A stretch of 64,000 nt of DNA from positions 1-64,000 of the forward strand of contig NZ_JAGGOO010000110.1 of NCBI RefSeq assembly GCF_018614415.1, read 5' to 3'. The stretch's first letter is position 1. Every line of letters starts with the position of its first letter. The position numbers were made by a program, and so were the translations under genes. The DNA comes from Streptomyces sp. ISL-12 (GTDB lineage: Bacteria > Actinomycetota > Actinomycetes > Streptomycetales > Streptomycetaceae). Under the pieces are notes generated by a model. It had not been told where the DNA came from. It ran no database searches and saw nothing but the letters and a program-made list of their open reading frames with translations. Of this stretch, positions 1-7,471 are shown one piece after another.

Positions 1-17
1 GTCGGCGAGTGACGACA

Positions 18-57
18 ACGCCGCAGATGCGCGTGCCAGACCCCGCGTCTGCGGCGT
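18..57. repeat. GC-rich hairpin at left edge
   Basis: A near-perfect inverted repeat: 14-bp arms at about 18-31 and 44-57 with one G-T pair, loop of 12 nt. There is no T-tract, so it is not a classical terminator on the + strand. It lies downstream of the tRNA-Pro on the minus strand and may end a transcript from either side or be a remnant of an integrated element. Positions 1-168 otherwise hold no gene that I can support. Confidence 0.4.
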
Positions 58-84
58 GATCCAAACGACAGGCCCTAGACCGCC

Positions 85-105
85 TGGTCCCCAAATGGTC
101 CCCAA
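85..105. repeat. 11-bp tandem direct repeat TGGTCCCCAAA
   Basis: Two copies of TGGTCCCCAA stand one base apart (85-94 and 96-105), about 65 bp past the 3' end of the tRNA-Pro. Read on the minus strand it gives TTGGGGACCATTTGGGGACC. tRNA 3' ends are common integration sites in actinomycetes, so this could be part of an old attachment region, but no integrase is visible here. Confidence 0.3.
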
Positions 106-115
106 GACATACAGC

Positions 116-149
116 GGAGGGCCCGCCGGATTGCTCCGGCGAACCCTCC
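116..149 (-). terminator. Intrinsic terminator-like hairpin after tRNA-Pro
   Basis: GGAGGG and CGCCGG arms pair with CCGGCG and CCCTCC around a short ATTGCT-type loop, a 14-bp GC-rich stem about 20 bp beyond the 3' end of the tRNA. It is placed correctly to end tRNA transcription. As usual in Streptomyces there is no long U-tract. Confidence 0.6.
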
Positions 150-168
150 GACCTGCGACTCTCTCAAG

Positions 169-242
<74 letters not shown>

Positions 243-336
243 TGAACTCGCAGGTCAAGCCTACCGTATGCCCGGAGTGGGGGAAGTCGCCGGCCGTCCC
301 CCCTTGAGTGCGGCCGGCGACGTACGGTCCCCCGGG

Positions 337-1416
337 TCAGGCGGCGTCGGGCGGTGTGATGCCGAACTTGTCGGCGGCCCGCGTCAGTTCGCGCCACACC
401 TTGGGGGCCACCGGCACGCCGTTCGCGCCGCGCTCGGCCGCCACTGCGGCGCTGCGCTCGCCGGGGTAGTACACGCCGGACGCGCCCTCCGCGACCGGCA
501 GGCCCTTGAGGGTGTCCAGCGTGGTGTCGACGGCGCCGGTGAACTTCTCCGCGCTGCCGCCGAAGGCCGCCGGGTCGACGGCGATCAGCAGGGCGTTCTG
601 GCGGTGCCGGCGGCCGGCCGGGTCGGCCGAGTGGAAGGAGGCGAGAATCGGCGCGCCGACCAGGACGCTGGTGAGGAGTTCGAAGGCGAGGGACATCCCC
701 GAACCCTTGGCGCCGCCCAGCGGCAGCGGCATGACCGCCAGGGACGGGTCGGTGGTGGGGGTGCCGTTCTCGGTGGCGGCGGCGTTCTCGGGGAGCGGGG
801 TGCCGTCGGCCCTGGCCTGGCGGATCCTGCCGAGCGCGATGGTGGCCGTCGCCATGTCGAGGAGGAACGGGGCGTGGCCGGCGGCCGGGACCGCGATCGC
901 CAGGGGGCTGGTGGCGACGGCCGCGCCCTTGACGCCGGTGTAGCCCATGTTGGGCATGCCGGCGACCAAGCCGAGGCCCACCAGGCCCTGGTCGGCGATC
1001 CTGGAGACGTAGTAGCCGATGGCGCCGGTGTGCACGGTGCGGCGTACGCCGACGGAGGCGATGCCGAAGGCGCGGGCCCGTTCGACCGCCTCGTCGGCGG
1101 CGGCGGTCAGGGCGACCGGACCGGGGGCGCGGTCGGCGTCGATGACGGCTGCCGCCGGGGTGGTCGACTCGACCTTGAGGTCGGGGGTGGCGTTGGCCAC
1201 GCCCTCGGCGAGCAGGTCGAGGTAGGCGGGGACGCGGGCCACGCCGTGCGACTCGACGCCGCGCCGGGCCGCCCAGACGAAGACGTCGGCGGTGGTGGCG
1301 GCGTGCTCGGGGCTCAGGCCCCCTTTCTCCAGGAGGGCGGCGGCGAAGGCGCGCAGGTCGTCGGCGGGGACGCGGACCTTGCCCGGCTTCGGGGCCGGGG
1401 TCGGGGTGTCGGTCAT
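337..1416 (-). CDS. Malate/L-lactate dehydrogenase family (Ldh/AllD-type) oxidoreductase
   Basis: A 359-residue protein of the Ldh family (malate, L-lactate, ureidoglycolate and sulfolactate dehydrogenases that use NAD(P) without a classical Rossmann fold). Family hallmarks are visible: an N-terminal helical part with VESHGVARVP (about residues 54-63), a central YTGVKGAAVATSPLAIAVP stretch, and LPLGGAKGSGMSLAFELL (about 230-247), which forms the cofactor pocket. ATG 1416 was chosen because the longer upstream frame runs antisense through the next gene. It is the last gene of a leftward set, 23 bp after the TPP enzyme. A role in oxidising or reducing a 2-hydroxy/2-oxo acid is likely; the substrate is not known. 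Ldh-family plus TPP enzyme recalls the sulfolactate/sulfopyruvate pair, but nothing else supports that. Confidence 0.85.
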   Translation of the reverse strand: MTDTPTPAPKPGKVRVPADDLRAFAAALLEKGGLSPEHAATTADVFVWAARRGVESHGVARVPAYLDLLAEGVANATPDLKVESTTPAAAVIDADRAPGPVALTAAADEAVERARAFGIASVGVRRTVHTGAIGYYVSRIADQGLVGLGLVAGMPNMGYTGVKGAAVATSPLAIAVPAAGHAPFLLDMATATIALGRIRQARADGTPLPENAAATENGTPTTDPSLAVMPLPLGGAKGSGMSLAFELLTSVLVGAPILASFHSADPAGRRHRQNALLIAVDPAAFGGSAEKFTGAVDTTLDTLKGLPVAEGASGVYYPGERSAAVAAERGANGVPVAPKVWRELTRAADKFGITPPDAA

Positions 1417-1439
1417 GGTGCGTAGGTCTCCTGGGTCGG

Positions 1440-3149
1440 TCAGCGGGTGACGAGGACGTCCACGACGGCGGTGGTGCCGTCCGCCACGGCCTTCAGGGCG
1501 CGCTCCAGGGCGGGCACGAGGGCGTCGGTGGTGTCGACGGTCTCGGTGTGCATGCCGAAGGGTTCGGCGAAGGCCGCGAGGCGGGGCAGGCGGTGCAGGT
1601 CGGTGCCGAGCCACTCGCCGGTCCCGGCGGCGGCGCCCTCGGGGTAGAAGCGGCGGTGGTTGAGGTTCATCGACTTGTAGACGCGGTTGTTGAAGACCAC
1701 GATCAGCAGCGGCAGGTCGTAGCTCCTGGCCGCGTCGTACGACGGGATCACCGGGTTGTAGGCGAAGGCGCCGTCGCCGACGGTGAGGATCACGGGCCGG
1801 TCCCGGGCGGCGAGTTTGACGCCGAGGGCGACCGCGATGCCCTGGCCGAGGCCGCCTTGGACGTAGAAGTAGGAGTCGGGGGCGTCCGTGCGCAGGTGGC
1901 GTCTGACGGTCCTGCTGTGGGTGATGGTCTCGTCGACGACGATGCCGTCCTGGCCGGACAGCAGCCGCCGTAGCGTGGCGGCGACCAGGACCGGGTCCGC
2001 TCCCCGTGACTGCCCGGCCTTCGCCTCGGCGGCGGCGATCGCCTCGCGTTCGGCGGTGTGGCGTGTCTCCTGGGCCGCCCGGCGTGCGGTCACCGCGGTC
2101 TGGTCCAGGTCTTTCGCCCGCTTGGTGAGCTGGCGCAGGGTGTGCGTGACGTCGCCCTCCAGGTAGGCGTCCGCGAACAGCACCTGGTAGGCGATGTGCG
2201 GGCGCTGCGGCACCTGGTCGATGACGACGACCCTGGCCTTCGACGGCCGGCGGCTCGGCGGGTAGAACGGGGCCCGGCAGTTGACCAGGAGGATCAGGTC
2301 CGCCTCGGTCATCCACGGTCCGATGTCACTGCCGGCGTGCAGGGGGTGGGTGCGCGGGAAGTTGCCGCAGACCGCCGAGTCGGGTTCGACGACCGGGACG
2401 TGCCATGCCTCGGCGAAGGCGACGAGGGCCTCGAAGCCGCCCGCCTCGCGGCCCGCGGTCTCGGTGACGACGACCGGGTTCTCCGCCTCGCGGATCAACT
2501 GCGCCACCCGGTCGGCCTCTTCGGGCGAGGAGTGCGTGGAGCCGGGTGGCACGACGGGCTTGGCCTCGCGGCCGTCCCAGTCCTCCAGCAGGGTCTCCAG
2601 CGGGATGTCGAGGTAGGCGGGGCCGGCCGGGGCCCGCCAGGCCAGTTCCGCCGCCCGGGTGATCATCGTGGGCAGGGTGCTGATGTGCGCGGCCTCGTTG
2701 GCCCACTTGGTGAACGGCTGGGCCAGGTGGTGCGGGCCGCCCACGACGGACAGGTTGCGGTACCACTGGCCGCCCGGGTCCTGGCCGGGACCGTCGCCGT
2801 ACGTGGTGGACTCCGAGGAGGCCACCACCATGGGCACCCCCGCCAGCAGCGCCCCGTGCACGGCCATGGAGCCCTGGAGCAGACCGGGGGCGGCGTGCAG
2901 GAGCACGCCCTGGGGACGGCGCCGGAGCAGTCCGTAGCCGGTGGCCATGCCGACCGCCACCGTCTCGTGGGTCAGGTCCAGGTACTCGGGGGCCGGCTCG
3001 CCGTCGCGGTGGCGGCGGGCCAGCGACTCCCACACCGGGGCCCACTCGGAGCCCGAGGAGCAGAAGAGGTAGTCGGCGCCGGCGGCGGTGAAGGCGGATA
3101 CGAAGGCGTCACCGCCGTCGGCGCCCGGCTTGTTGTCGCTGTCCGTCAT
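1440..3149 (-). CDS. Thiamine-diphosphate-dependent enzyme (acetolactate synthase/decarboxylase superfamily)
   Basis: 569 residues with the full three-domain TPP-enzyme layout. The N-terminal PYR domain holds the catalytic Glu in LTHETVAVGMATGYG (Glu about 62). A central domain follows, then a PP domain with the cofactor motif GDGAF...FNN (about residues 455-483). The family covers acetolactate synthases, benzoylformate, oxalyl-CoA and sulfopyruvate decarboxylases. This one is clearly catabolic by context, since it sits between an amidohydrolase (13 bp upstream) and an Ldh-family dehydrogenase (23 bp downstream), not beside an IlvN regulatory subunit. It may decarboxylate or ligate a 2-oxo acid released by the upstream enzymes. 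The exact reaction cannot be read from the sequence. Confidence 0.85.
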   Translation of the reverse strand: MTDSDNKPGADGGDAFVSAFTAAGADYLFCSSGSEWAPVWESLARRHRDGEPAPEYLDLTHETVAVGMATGYGLLRRRPQGVLLHAAPGLLQGSMAVHGALLAGVPMVVASSESTTYGDGPGQDPGGQWYRNLSVVGGPHHLAQPFTKWANEAAHISTLPTMITRAAELAWRAPAGPAYLDIPLETLLEDWDGREAKPVVPPGSTHSSPEEADRVAQLIREAENPVVVTETAGREAGGFEALVAFAEAWHVPVVEPDSAVCGNFPRTHPLHAGSDIGPWMTEADLILLVNCRAPFYPPSRRPSKARVVVIDQVPQRPHIAYQVLFADAYLEGDVTHTLRQLTKRAKDLDQTAVTARRAAQETRHTAEREAIAAAEAKAGQSRGADPVLVAATLRRLLSGQDGIVVDETITHSRTVRRHLRTDAPDSYFYVQGGLGQGIAVALGVKLAARDRPVILTVGDGAFAYNPVIPSYDAARSYDLPLLIVVFNNRVYKSMNLNHRRFYPEGAAAGTGEWLGTDLHRLPRLAAFAEPFGMHTETVDTTDALVPALERALKAVADGTTAVVDVLVTR

Positions 3150-3162
3150 CTCGTCCGGTCCC

Positions 3163-4023
3163 TCAGCCCTCGTACGGCCAGTTCAGGACCTCGGAGATAC
3201 CGCGGCCCATGATCCATTCGAGTTCCTCGGGGGTGAAGTCCCAGTGCTTGGTGAACTGCTCGATGGTGTCGGTGTAGGTGATGCCGTGGCCGAGCAGGCG
3301 GGTGATGTCGGTGCCGTAGAAGCAGCGCCGCGGGCCCATCTTGTCGACCATCTCGCGCACGTACTTCTGGATGTTGTTGTTCGGGAACGGCTGCGTGGAG
3401 TAGCCGGGCAGCGCCGACACCTTGACGTAGATGTTGGGGTGCGGGGCGAGGTCGGCGGTCTCCTGGACCCAGTAGCCGATGGCGTCGTCGACGCAGCGGG
3501 CCATGATGCCCATGTGGTCGATGATGATCTTCAGCTCGGGGTGCTTGGCGGCGATCTCGCCCAGCTCGCGCTTCCAGATGGGGGCGTGGACCATGGTCGG
3601 GACGCGGAGTTGCTCGGCGACCGGCCAGTACCAGTCGTTGGTGCCGTCGATCATCCAGTTGCGGTCCTGCGGGCGGTGGAAGGTGAGCCGGGTGCCCTTG
3701 ATGTGCGGGTTCTGGGCGAAGTCCTTCAGCAGGGCCGTGCCCTCGGCCTCGTTGTCCTGCGGGACGCGGGCCATGATGCCGAAGCGGTCGGGGTGGGCCT
3801 CGCACGCTTCGAGGGCGTAGTCGATGCGGTTGCCCTCCCAGGACGGCGGGAGGATGAGGGCCCGGTTGACGCCGGCCTCGTCCATCAGCTCCAGGGCCTC
3901 TTCGTAGGAGAAGGGTTCCTCGCGGTGGCCGTTGAGGCGGATGCGCTCGCGGGCGCCCGGGACCCAGGGGCGGTCCGGGGTCTCTTCCTTCCAGATGTGG
4001 ATCTGGGTGTCGACGACGAACAT
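3163..4023 (-). CDS. Amidohydrolase-2 family metal-dependent hydrolase
   Basis: 286 residues, TIM-barrel amidohydrolase (PF04909-type). The start of the barrel shows VVDTQIHIW, where the usual metal-binding HxH is reduced to QIH; a conserved IIIDHMG and a YGTDI near the end give the other likely ligands. Relatives include 2-pyrone-4,6-dicarboxylate lactonase, 4-oxalomesaconate hydratase and decarboxylases of aromatic acids. ATG 4023 is chosen since a longer frame has no start with a ribosome site. It heads the amidohydrolase-TPP-Ldh group. The 142-bp gap before it carries a 19-bp inverted repeat (4111-4129), the probable operator. Substrate unknown. Confidence 0.8.
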   Translation of the reverse strand: MFVVDTQIHIWKEETPDRPWVPGARERIRLNGHREEPFSYEEALELMDEAGVNRALILPPSWEGNRIDYALEACEAHPDRFGIMARVPQDNEAEGTALLKDFAQNPHIKGTRLTFHRPQDRNWMIDGTNDWYWPVAEQLRVPTMVHAPIWKRELGEIAAKHPELKIIIDHMGIMARCVDDAIGYWVQETADLAPHPNIYVKVSALPGYSTQPFPNNNIQKYVREMVDKMGPRRCFYGTDITRLLGHGITYTDTIEQFTKHWDFTPEELEWIMGRGISEVLNWPYEG

Positions 4024-4110
4024 GTCGTGAACTCGCTTTCTCGTCGAGGGGCGCTGCGGTGGTGTGGGAGGAACGCTAGGTGGGTGCCGGGGCCTTGCAG
4101 AGAGCCCGGG

Positions 4111-4129
4111 GCGCAACCTGTTGTTGCGC
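4111..4129. promoter_or_regulatory. Putative LysR-type operator GCGCAAC-N5-GTTGCGC
   Basis: A perfect inverted repeat with 7-bp arms (4111-4117 and 4123-4129) lies 88 bp upstream of the amidohydrolase start. The same GCGCAA-N7-TTGCGC arrangement occurs at 17205-17223 ahead of the meta-cleavage operon, directly beside a LysR gene. LysR regulators bind interrupted dyads of this kind. That the two sites share one regulator is an inference. Confidence 0.55.
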
Positions 4130-4165
4130 GAAAGCGCGCGGTACGCAGGGCGTTCGCGGACCGCG

Positions 4166-5365
4166 TCAGGCGTCGCCGAAGACGGCGTCGGCGATGTGTT
4201 CGGCGATCGCCATGGAGGCGGTGGCGGCCGGTGAGGGCGCGTTGCGCACGGCGGTGATCCGGCCGGCCCGGTGGATGCGGAAGTCGTCCACGAGGGTGCC
4301 GTCCCGGTCCAGGGCCTGGGCGCGGACGCCCGCTCCGCCGCGCACCACGTCCTGGGCGCCGACCCCGGGGACGTAGCGTCCCGCGTCGCGCATGAACGCC
4401 GCGGTGGACAGCGAGCCGCGGTACTCCTTGACGCCGGTACGCCAGTGCTGGGCCGCCATCCTCCAGGTGCCGGGGTAGGCGGCGAGGCCGAGCAGGTCGC
4501 GCGGGGAGACCGTGGTGAGCCGGTAGCCCTCCCTGGCGAGGGCGAGGACGGCGTTGGGGCCGACCTCCACCGTGCCGTCGACGCGCGGGGTGAAGTGCAC
4601 GCCGAGGAAGGGGTAGCGGGGGTCGGGGACCGGGTAGAGCAGGCCGCGCACCAGGTGGGTGCGGTCGGGCTTGAGGAGCATGTACTCGCCGCGGAACGGG
4701 ACGATCCTGGGTTCTGGCCGGTCCCGGGCGAACCTGGCGACCGTGTCCGAGTGGAGGCCGGCGCAGAGGATCAGCCGGTCCGTCCTCAGGCGCCGCTCGC
4801 CGGAGGCCACCTCGATGCCGCCGGGGACCTCCGTGATGCCGGTGACGGGGAAGCCGAGCTTCACCTCGCCGCCGGAGGCGGTGATGTCCTCGGCGAACTG
4901 ACGGGCGATCGCCGGGTAGTCGGTGATCGCGGTGCGCGGGGAGTGCAGGGCGGCGATGCCGCCGGCGTGGGGTTCCAGCTCCTTGATCTCGTCCCGGGAG
5001 ACCTTTCTGAGGTCGGGCACGTGGTTGTCCTTGGCCCGCCGGTAGAGGGTCTCCATGCGGCCCAGCTCGTCCTCGCGGACGGCCATGACCAGCTTGCCGA
5101 TCTCCCGGTAGGGCAGGCCGCGGTCCTGGCAGTACTCGCGCAGCAGCGCCACGCCGCGGACGGTCAGGTCCGCTTTCAGACTGCCGGGCGGGTAGTAGAT
5201 GCCGGCGTGCACGACGCCCGAGTTGTGGCCGGTCTGGTGCAGCGCGACCCGCGGTTCCTTCTCGAAGACCACGACGCGGGTGCCGGGCCTGCGGAGCGCG
5301 ATCTCGCGGCCCAGGGCCAGGCCCACGATGCCGGCGCCGACGATGCCGATCGTCTCGTCAGCCAT
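4166..5365 (-). CDS. lhgO: L-2-hydroxyglutarate oxidase-like FAD-dependent oxidoreductase
   Basis: 399 residues of the DAO/LhgO family, which oxidise L-2-hydroxyglutarate to 2-oxoglutarate with FAD. The Rossmann motif GIVGAGIVGLALGRE is at residues 7-21. The LhgO signature HQTGHNSGVVHAGIYY (about 43-58) and the C-terminal RGGAGVRAQALD with the following DF are present. Length matches the family. It follows the aldehyde dehydrogenase with a 27-bp gap, so the two are probably co-transcribed. In this catabolic setting the true substrate may be a 2-hydroxy dicarboxylic acid formed in an aromatic or inositol-like route rather than housekeeping 2-hydroxyglutarate. Confidence 0.85.
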   Translation of the reverse strand: MADETIGIVGAGIVGLALGREIALRRPGTRVVVFEKEPRVALHQTGHNSGVVHAGIYYPPGSLKADLTVRGVALLREYCQDRGLPYREIGKLVMAVREDELGRMETLYRRAKDNHVPDLRKVSRDEIKELEPHAGGIAALHSPRTAITDYPAIARQFAEDITASGGEVKLGFPVTGITEVPGGIEVASGERRLRTDRLILCAGLHSDTVARFARDRPEPRIVPFRGEYMLLKPDRTHLVRGLLYPVPDPRYPFLGVHFTPRVDGTVEVGPNAVLALAREGYRLTTVSPRDLLGLAAYPGTWRMAAQHWRTGVKEYRGSLSTAAFMRDAGRYVPGVGAQDVVRGGAGVRAQALDRDGTLVDDFRIHRAGRITAVRNAPSPAATASMAIAEHIADAVFGDA

Positions 5366-5392
5366 CGGCGTCCTCCTTCGTCGAAAGCTCGT

Positions 5393-6841
5393 TCACGCGC
5401 CGAAGTGGACGGCGACCGTCTTGACCCGCGTGGAGAAGCGCAGGACCTCGTCGCCCTGCTCCTTGTAGCCGGTGCCGGAGTCGTGGAAGCCGCCGAAGGG
5501 CAGGTGCACGTCCCAGCCGGGCGTGGGGTGGTTGACCGCGATCTGGCCGCACTCGGCCTCGTCGGCGAAGCGGTACGCGGCGCCGAGGTCGCGGGTGAAG
5601 ACGGCCGCGGCCAGGCCGTACACGGAGTCGTTCACCGCCTCGACGGCCCGGGTGAAGTCGTCGACGGCGCGGACGGCGAGGACCGGCCCGAAGACCTCGT
5701 CCCGCCAGACGGCCATCTCGGGAGTGACGTCACCGAGCACGGTGGGCCGCACGTAGCAGCCGTGCGCGCGGTCGCCCTCGGTGTCGGCGCCGCCGCCGGT
5801 GAGGACCCGGGCCCCCTCCTCGACCGCCCTGGCCAGCGCGGCGAGGACGCTGTCGCGCTGCCGGGGGCCGGACAGCGGGCCCGTCGTCGTCGCCGGGTCG
5901 GTGCCCGGGCCGACCCTCAGCTTCTCCACCTCCGCGACCAGCAGCCTCGTGAACTCCGCGTGCACCGGCCGCTCGACGACGACCCGGCTGGTGGCGGTGC
6001 AGCGCTGGCCGGCCTGGCCGAAGGCGGCGGCGGCGACGGCCCGCGCGGCGGCCGGCAGGTCGGCGTCCCTCAGCACGACGGAGGCGTTCTTGCCGCCCAG
6101 CTCGCCCTGGAAGCGGACGTTGCGGTCGGCGAGGCGGCGGCGGAGCCGGTCGCCGACCTCGTTGGAGCCGGTGAAGGTGACGCCGGCGATCCGCGGGTCG
6201 TCCAGGAGCGCCTCCTCGATCTCCGGCGTCCGGCCGGTCACCACGTTCAGCACCCCGGCCGGCAGGCCCGCGTCGTGCAGGGCGCGGGCGAAGCGCAGGC
6301 CGGACAGCGGGGTGTCGGTGGCCGGCTTGAAGACGGCCGCGTTGCCGGTGGCGAGCAGCGGGGCGAGCTTGCGGGCCGGGGTGATCAGCGGGTCGTTCCA
6401 GGGGCTGATGACCAGGAGCACGCCGACGGGCTCGCGCTGGGTGTGCGTACGGGTGTCGGGGCGGGCGTCGTGCAGGAGGGTGCCGTAGCCCTGGCGGGCG
6501 AGGCCGGCGTAGTAGTCGAGGAAGTCGGCGGCCTTGCCGGCCTCGCCGCGGGCCTCGGTCAGGGTCTTGCCGTTCTCGGCGGTGACGTCGGCGGCGATCT
6601 CGTCGAGCCGTTCGCGGATCAGCCGGGCGGCGCCGGTGAGGACGCGGGCCCGCTCGAAGGGGCTGGTGCGCTTCCAGCCGGTGAAGCCCCGCTCGGCGTG
6701 GTCGTAGGCGCGGGTGACGTCCTTGGCGGAGAGGGCCGGGACCCGGGCCACGGGGGTGCGGACGTCGGCCGGGTCGTGGACGTCGATCCACTCGCCGGTC
6801 GTCACCCACTCCCCGCCCAGGAGTGTTTCCAGGGTGCGCAT
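5393..6841 (-). CDS. NAD(P)-dependent aldehyde dehydrogenase (benzaldehyde dehydrogenase-like)
   Basis: 482 residues with the complete aldehyde dehydrogenase fold. The general base Glu247 lies in GELGGKN, and the nucleophile Cys281 in GQAGQRCTATSR; the VISPWNDP motif forms part of the NAD site. ATG 6841 was chosen because GAAGGAAG lies 7 nt upstream, while the longer frame runs into the promoter region. It is the first gene of the leftward unit and diverges from the small monooxygenase at 7074. By similarity it would oxidise an aromatic or semialdehyde substrate to the acid. Confidence 0.88.
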   Translation of the reverse strand: MRTLETLLGGEWVTTGEWIDVHDPADVRTPVARVPALSAKDVTRAYDHAERGFTGWKRTSPFERARVLTGAARLIRERLDEIAADVTAENGKTLTEARGEAGKAADFLDYYAGLARQGYGTLLHDARPDTRTHTQREPVGVLLVISPWNDPLITPARKLAPLLATGNAAVFKPATDTPLSGLRFARALHDAGLPAGVLNVVTGRTPEIEEALLDDPRIAGVTFTGSNEVGDRLRRRLADRNVRFQGELGGKNASVVLRDADLPAAARAVAAAAFGQAGQRCTATSRVVVERPVHAEFTRLLVAEVEKLRVGPGTDPATTTGPLSGPRQRDSVLAALARAVEEGARVLTGGGADTEGDRAHGCYVRPTVLGDVTPEMAVWRDEVFGPVLAVRAVDDFTRAVEAVNDSVYGLAAAVFTRDLGAAYRFADEAECGQIAVNHPTPGWDVHLPFGGFHDSGTGYKEQGDEVLRFSTRVKTVAVHFGA

Positions 6842-7073
6842 CAGATCACTTCCTTCGTCGGCCGCGGCACAGGGGGGCGCGGTCAGCGGGTCGGCCGTGC
6901 GGGCCGGAAGCGACGACACACCATGCCGGGGCCGGCCCACCAGCCCCGCGGCGGCAGGCATTGCTTGCGCCGCGCGCGGGCCGGGCGGGGGGCGATCCAC
7001 GCACGATCCATGCTGGAATCTGCCGTCGGGACGGTGCGCCCGGACACCGTCCCGAGCCGAGGAGGGACCGCTC
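6842..7073. promoter_or_regulatory. Divergent intergenic region with a half operator
   Basis: 232 bp between the aldehyde dehydrogenase and the small monooxygenase must hold both promoters. It includes TTGCGC at 6965-6970, preceded at the right spacing by a weak CGGCAG, i.e. a degenerate copy of the GCGCAA-N7-TTGCGC dyad found at 4111 and 17205. No clear -35/-10 pair was recognised. Confidence 0.3.
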
Positions 7074-7361
7074 ATGGCCTACGCAGTCGTCGCCCACTAC
7101 CGCTGCGCGCCCGCCGACGCGGAAGCGGTGCGCGCCGCGCTGCTGAGGGCGCGGGAGGCGACCCGCGCCGAGTCGGCGAACCTCGCCTACGACGTGCACG
7201 CGGTGGCGGACGAACCCGGCGGCTTCCTGCTGTACGAGCGGTACGAGGACGCCGCCGGGTTCCAGGCGCACAAGGCGGCCCCGCACTTCGAGGAGCAGAT
7301 CGTCAAGGCCGTGTGGCCGCTGCTGACGGACCGGTCGGTGACCTTCGCCGAGGTGCTGTGA
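7074..7361 (+). CDS. Small antibiotic-biosynthesis-monooxygenase (ABM) family protein
   Basis: 95 residues, a ferredoxin-like alpha-beta barrel monomer of the ABM/YgiN family. Typical features are the YAVVAHYRC strand at the N-terminus, the GGFLLYERYED strand and the AHKAAPHFEE helix with the conserved His before a C-terminal strand. Members act as quinol or aromatic monooxygenases without cofactor, or have no known activity. The start has a strong site, GGAGG, 9 nt before ATG. It diverges from the aldehyde dehydrogenase and is probably an accessory enzyme of the same catabolic set. Confidence 0.8.
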   Translation: MAYAVVAHYRCAPADAEAVRAALLRAREATRAESANLAYDVHAVADEPGGFLLYERYEDAAGFQAHKAAPHFEEQIVKAVWPLLTDRSVTFAEVL

Positions 7362-7471
7362 CGGGCGGAGATCTCAGGTAGGTACCAACTTCCCTGCCGC
7401 CCTGTGGTGTTGGAGGTGTCCGTGCTAAGTTCCCGGCCATCCCTGGCGACCGCACACCCACGGGGGCGTGG

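Noticed and set aside
1417..2316. N-terminal extension of the Ldh-family gene upstream of ATG 1416
   Set aside because: The extra residues are Arg/Pro-rich and overlap the TPP enzyme in another frame; ATG 1416 fits the family length.
4271..7381. 1036-residue + strand ORF antisense to lhgO and aldehyde dehydrogenase
   Set aside because: Spans two opposite genes and an intergenic region, with compositional bias only; the opposite strands hold conserved catalytic motifs.
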